A DNA stretch of 64,000 bases, taken from the NCBI RefSeq assembly GCF_945859685.1, contig NC_079148.1, forward strand, positions 35,351,946 through 35,415,945. The letters run 5' to 3'. The notes under the pieces were generated by a model. It saw nothing but the letters and a program-made list of their open reading frames with translations. It had not been told where the DNA came from and ran no database searches. Source of the stretch: Eupeodes corollae. Its lineage: Eukaryota > Arthropoda > Insecta > Diptera > Syrphidae. Made by a program: the position numbers and the translations under genes. Positions 61,093-64,000 of this stretch are shown in pieces (the first letter of the stretch is position 1; each line of letters opens with the position of its first letter).

Positions 61093-63007
61093 CAAAAAAT
61101 TGCAAAATAGGAAATGATCAGTGCTAAGAAATAATATTTCTATTCTTTCTTGAGTGAGTAAAATATCTTTCTGCATATTATAACATTAAGACCTACAAAG
61201 ATACATGTTTAAAATTTTGTTAACAGAAATGTAAATATTTTTAAAAATCCCAAGTGGCACTTTTGGTGCCATTTAAGTCAACCCCTAAAGTAAAAATATT
61301 CTAATGGGAAACGCTTTGACTTTGAGATGCTTGTCTACATTTTAAACTTAAATAAAATAATTTAAATCTCAATTAATTATATCCTATTAAAAGTCCTCAA
61401 AAACATATTCAAAAATTTAATTAAAATTTAATATTTGCCAAGGATGATAACAACACCGTTTATAATAAACAAACAGCTGTATTTCCTCTCCTTCTGCAGT
61501 GTGTTTCTGGCGCTTCGCTGCAGCTGGCTGGAGATGGCTAGAAATGGCGGTGGTATGGTGGTGATGGGATGATGGTGGCAACTCCGACGACGGCGGCGTC
61601 TATTTCTGCTACTGATGGTTTTATTGTATAGATGCCAGTGTAAGCAAGCTTGTCAAGAGCCCGACTCTTCTCATGCATAATTCAGATATTTTGAGGGTAG
61701 CATTGCATTTTGCATACAGCTAGCTTTTAGCAAACCATAGCTTCTCCAGCACTGCGACTGCTAGCTGATGAAAACATACGTATTCCTAGGTGCATGGTAG
61801 GAAGGTATATGGATGGAGTATTAGAGCTGCTGGATTTTGTGTTGCCTTCGTTGTCGTTGTTAGTGTCGGTGTCGTAGCCGTCGTCGTCGTTGTGTCGTGT
61901 CGTAAAGAGGCGCAGTCTTTCAACCAGTGCTGCTGGTATAGTGACTGCTGCTGGTGGTGCAGTCGTCATCGGTGCTGTCGCCGTTGTTCTCATTTGCATA
62001 ACAAGTAAGTGCACGGACTTGTATATATTTGAACTTTTTTCTCCTTATTCTTATAAAAAGTTAAAAAAAACTTAAACAAATTTAAATTTATTCAATTGGA
62101 AAAAACGGAGAAGGAAATACGAATATTGTTCCACATCTACACCTTAAGCTAGTTTTCCTACAAAACAGAAAAAAAAGAAATAAATACGATACACAACAAC
62201 AACAAACAAAAGTATTTTTAACTAACAGAAGTTTTACAAAAACAACAACAAAAAATGATAAATAACGAAAATGTATTCCATTCCACTTTGTTACAAGTTT
62301 GAGTTTATCATTTTTTTGACTCGTAATTTTGAAGATACAATTAGGTTTCTTCAAACCTAGACTTTTAACTATCTATATAAACGTTTTATGCATCAGAGCC
62401 AATTTGTAAAAAGATTTTGTTATTCTGAGAACTGAATTGATATTCATTTCCTATCGAGAATTTTAATCAAAAGATCCAAAAAAAAGAAGAAGAAGACAGA
62501 TAAGTTCTGAATTTTAATTGTGTGTTTCAGTTTCTTGAAAATTTACATAATATGAGTAGTAGGTACTTGTATATAGTTTACAAATACAGGTATACCAACC
62601 TACATATATGACTTATGCCCTCTGTGCTTTGATGAACGATTTTCAAGAAGAAAATTTATTGCAAAGTACATATTCGAAGAAAAGGCTTGAGGTACCTACA
62701 ATTGAATGTAAATCTGTTTTGGAAGTCCGGATTCACCTTTATCCAAGCTAAGGTATACCCATATATTTTTTTGATTCCTCTGTAGAACATGTGCAGTGCA
62801 TGCGTCTACATAAGTCATAGTTAAAAGAAAATTATGAAAGGAGAAATATAAACAAGACCAAAAATCCAGCTAAAGGCTGAACTAAAATATTCAAAAAAAA
62901 GCTTCGTTTCTTCACATCATAGAAATGTGAGCTCGATGAAATTGATTGACTTTTTCTCACAGATATTTTTTAAAACTCCTTCCTGTTTCGAATTTCATAA
63001 CTAAAAA
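61093..63007. other. Non-coding sequence with one G/C-richer patch
   Basis: 61480-62012 is distinctly richer in G/C, with GCAGCTGGCTGG, GGTGGTATGGTGG, CGTCGTCGTTG and CTGCTGCTGG words, and ends at a GTAAGT donor-like site (62005). Overlapping frames exist on plus (61790-62008) and minus (62014-61727). The minus frame has Thr/Ala-rich and Asp/Asn-rich low-complexity stretches of the kind seen in fly proteins, but no domain. The remainder is A/T-rich and featureless. Confidence 0.45.
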
Positions 63008-64000
63008 GAAGCTGGGATGCGACCAACACTGATAACTTCCCATCCCGTCTGTCGATTTGTCTTGCTGAAAATTTTGTCCATATGTACTCGTATCAATTTT
63101 TGTCAAATTTGCGTACTATTTTTGATTTTATATTTAATGAAAAAACCGACTGTTGGATTTTTTATGAAAAACTGTTGGATTTTAAAATAAAAACTACTGA
63201 ATATCGAAAACAAAATTTTCTGTGAAATAAAATAAGTTTGGAGCCAATATTTTTAATTTTTGAAAAGCTTTTTGAGTCGAAAGTAAATTTTTACCAAGTT
63301 TTAGTATTGTTTTTTTTTTAGAGTTTTATTTTTTGTACTAAAAATTGTCTATTCAAATTTTTTCAAAATTTTACTTATTATTAACAACAATGCTTTTTGA
63401 AAGATGAAAGTAGTTTGAAGCCAATATCTACAATTTTTCAAAAGATACTTGAGTCGAAAATGAATTTTTACCAACTTTTGTTAATTTTTTTAGGTTTTTA
63501 TTTTTTGTAAAAAAAACTGTCAATTCGATTTTTCTCAACATTTTTCTGAATTTTGAAATTTGAAGCCTAAATTTCAAGATTTTGAAAAGATATTTGAATC
63601 GATATTCAATTTTTACGAACTTTGAGTAATGTTTTTATTAGATTTTTATTTTTTATAAAAAAGAAACTATCAATTCGATTTTTCTCAAAATTTTATCAGA
63701 TGTCAAAAACATTATTCTGAGTTGCACAAAATTGTTTTGGAGATGAAATCATATTTAAGTCGTAAAATTTTGGAGGTGACAAATTTTTTTTCCAGTTTTT
63801 TTGATTTATAAATAAAACCATTTAATGGATATTTCTCAAAAATATACTTCTTTGAAATCACGTTACAATATATTATATAAAATTTAATTCAAGTCTCTAG
63901 CCTTTTTGGTTCGTAAGATATTTAAGGTTAACCGAAATGTGCACTGCTATATTAAAAAAGCCACCTACGATATTTTCTTGAGAGCCCTTTCTTCATTTTT
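63008..64000 (+). repeat. Repeat family R, copy F (runs off the window)
   Basis: The 5' block starts GAAGCTGGGATGCGACC. A local duplication of GACTGTTGGATTTTT lies near 63150-63183. Subrepeats are anchored near 63204 and 63380, a third is cut short near 63553, and the closing unit is near 63700. The 3' unique part is present up to GAGAGCCCTTTCTTCATT at the window edge; the end with the palindrome lies outside. Confidence 0.88.

Overview
The window is AT-rich eukaryotic DNA with no continuous host gene that can be supported. It holds many decayed transposable elements: non-LTR retrotransposons of several lineages, mariner-type transposases, a SINE-like repeat and a multicopy non-coding repeat. 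Intron-like or intergenic sequence full of A/T runs and short microsatellites lies between them. The mix of elements, base composition and arthropod-type multicopy ORFs point to an insect, most likely a dipteran. The species cannot be fixed from sequence alone.

Layout. 1-4.7 kb: a broken minus-strand reverse transcriptase (RT) remnant (1030-2175), then non-coding DNA. 4.7-7.5 kb: a plus-strand non-LTR element (4700-6620) interrupted by repeat family R, copy A. 9.9-12.3 kb: a nearly complete but dead Jockey-type ORF2 on minus. 15.7-17.9 kb: another non-LTR element on minus. 20.5-21.5 kb: R copy B. 22.06-23.44 kb: a small element with inverted ends enclosing the wreck of an uncharacterised arthropod multicopy protein. 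25.4-26.6 kb: a second, internally deleted Jockey-type copy. 26.9-28.4 kb: a second uncharacterised multicopy arthropod ORF, broken. 30.4-32.6 kb: an RNase H-bearing LINE on minus. 32.9-34.3 kb: a SINE-like repeat and a mariner relic. 34.3-36.6 kb: unique DNA with one candidate 35-nt micro-exon. 36.6-38.2 kb: an RT fragment and R copy C. 41.5-44.1 kb: a second mariner relic, an RT fragment and R copy D. 46.7-47.2 kb: a degenerate CAGT-rich tandem array. 48.9-50.3 kb: R copy E. 52.4-53.3 kb: divergent R copy G, an RT fragment and a 47-bp tandem duplication. 58.2-58.6 kb: the 3' end of an RNase H LINE. 60.95-61.1 kb: another RT fragment. 63.0 kb to the end: R copy F, running off the window.

Two items are the most unusual. 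Family R has six clear copies and one divergent copy. It carries an 11-bp inverted repeat near its two ends, a palindrome at its 3' end, and a variable number of internal subrepeats of about 175 bp, a build resembling DINE-1/Helentron-type non-autonomous elements. The 22.06-23.44 kb unit is an apparent DNA transposon (inverted ends beginning CACTGGTCAACA, flanked by TAA) carrying an ORF family with no assigned function. No coding element in the window looks active: each RT or transposase has stops, frameshifts, deletions or lost catalytic residues.
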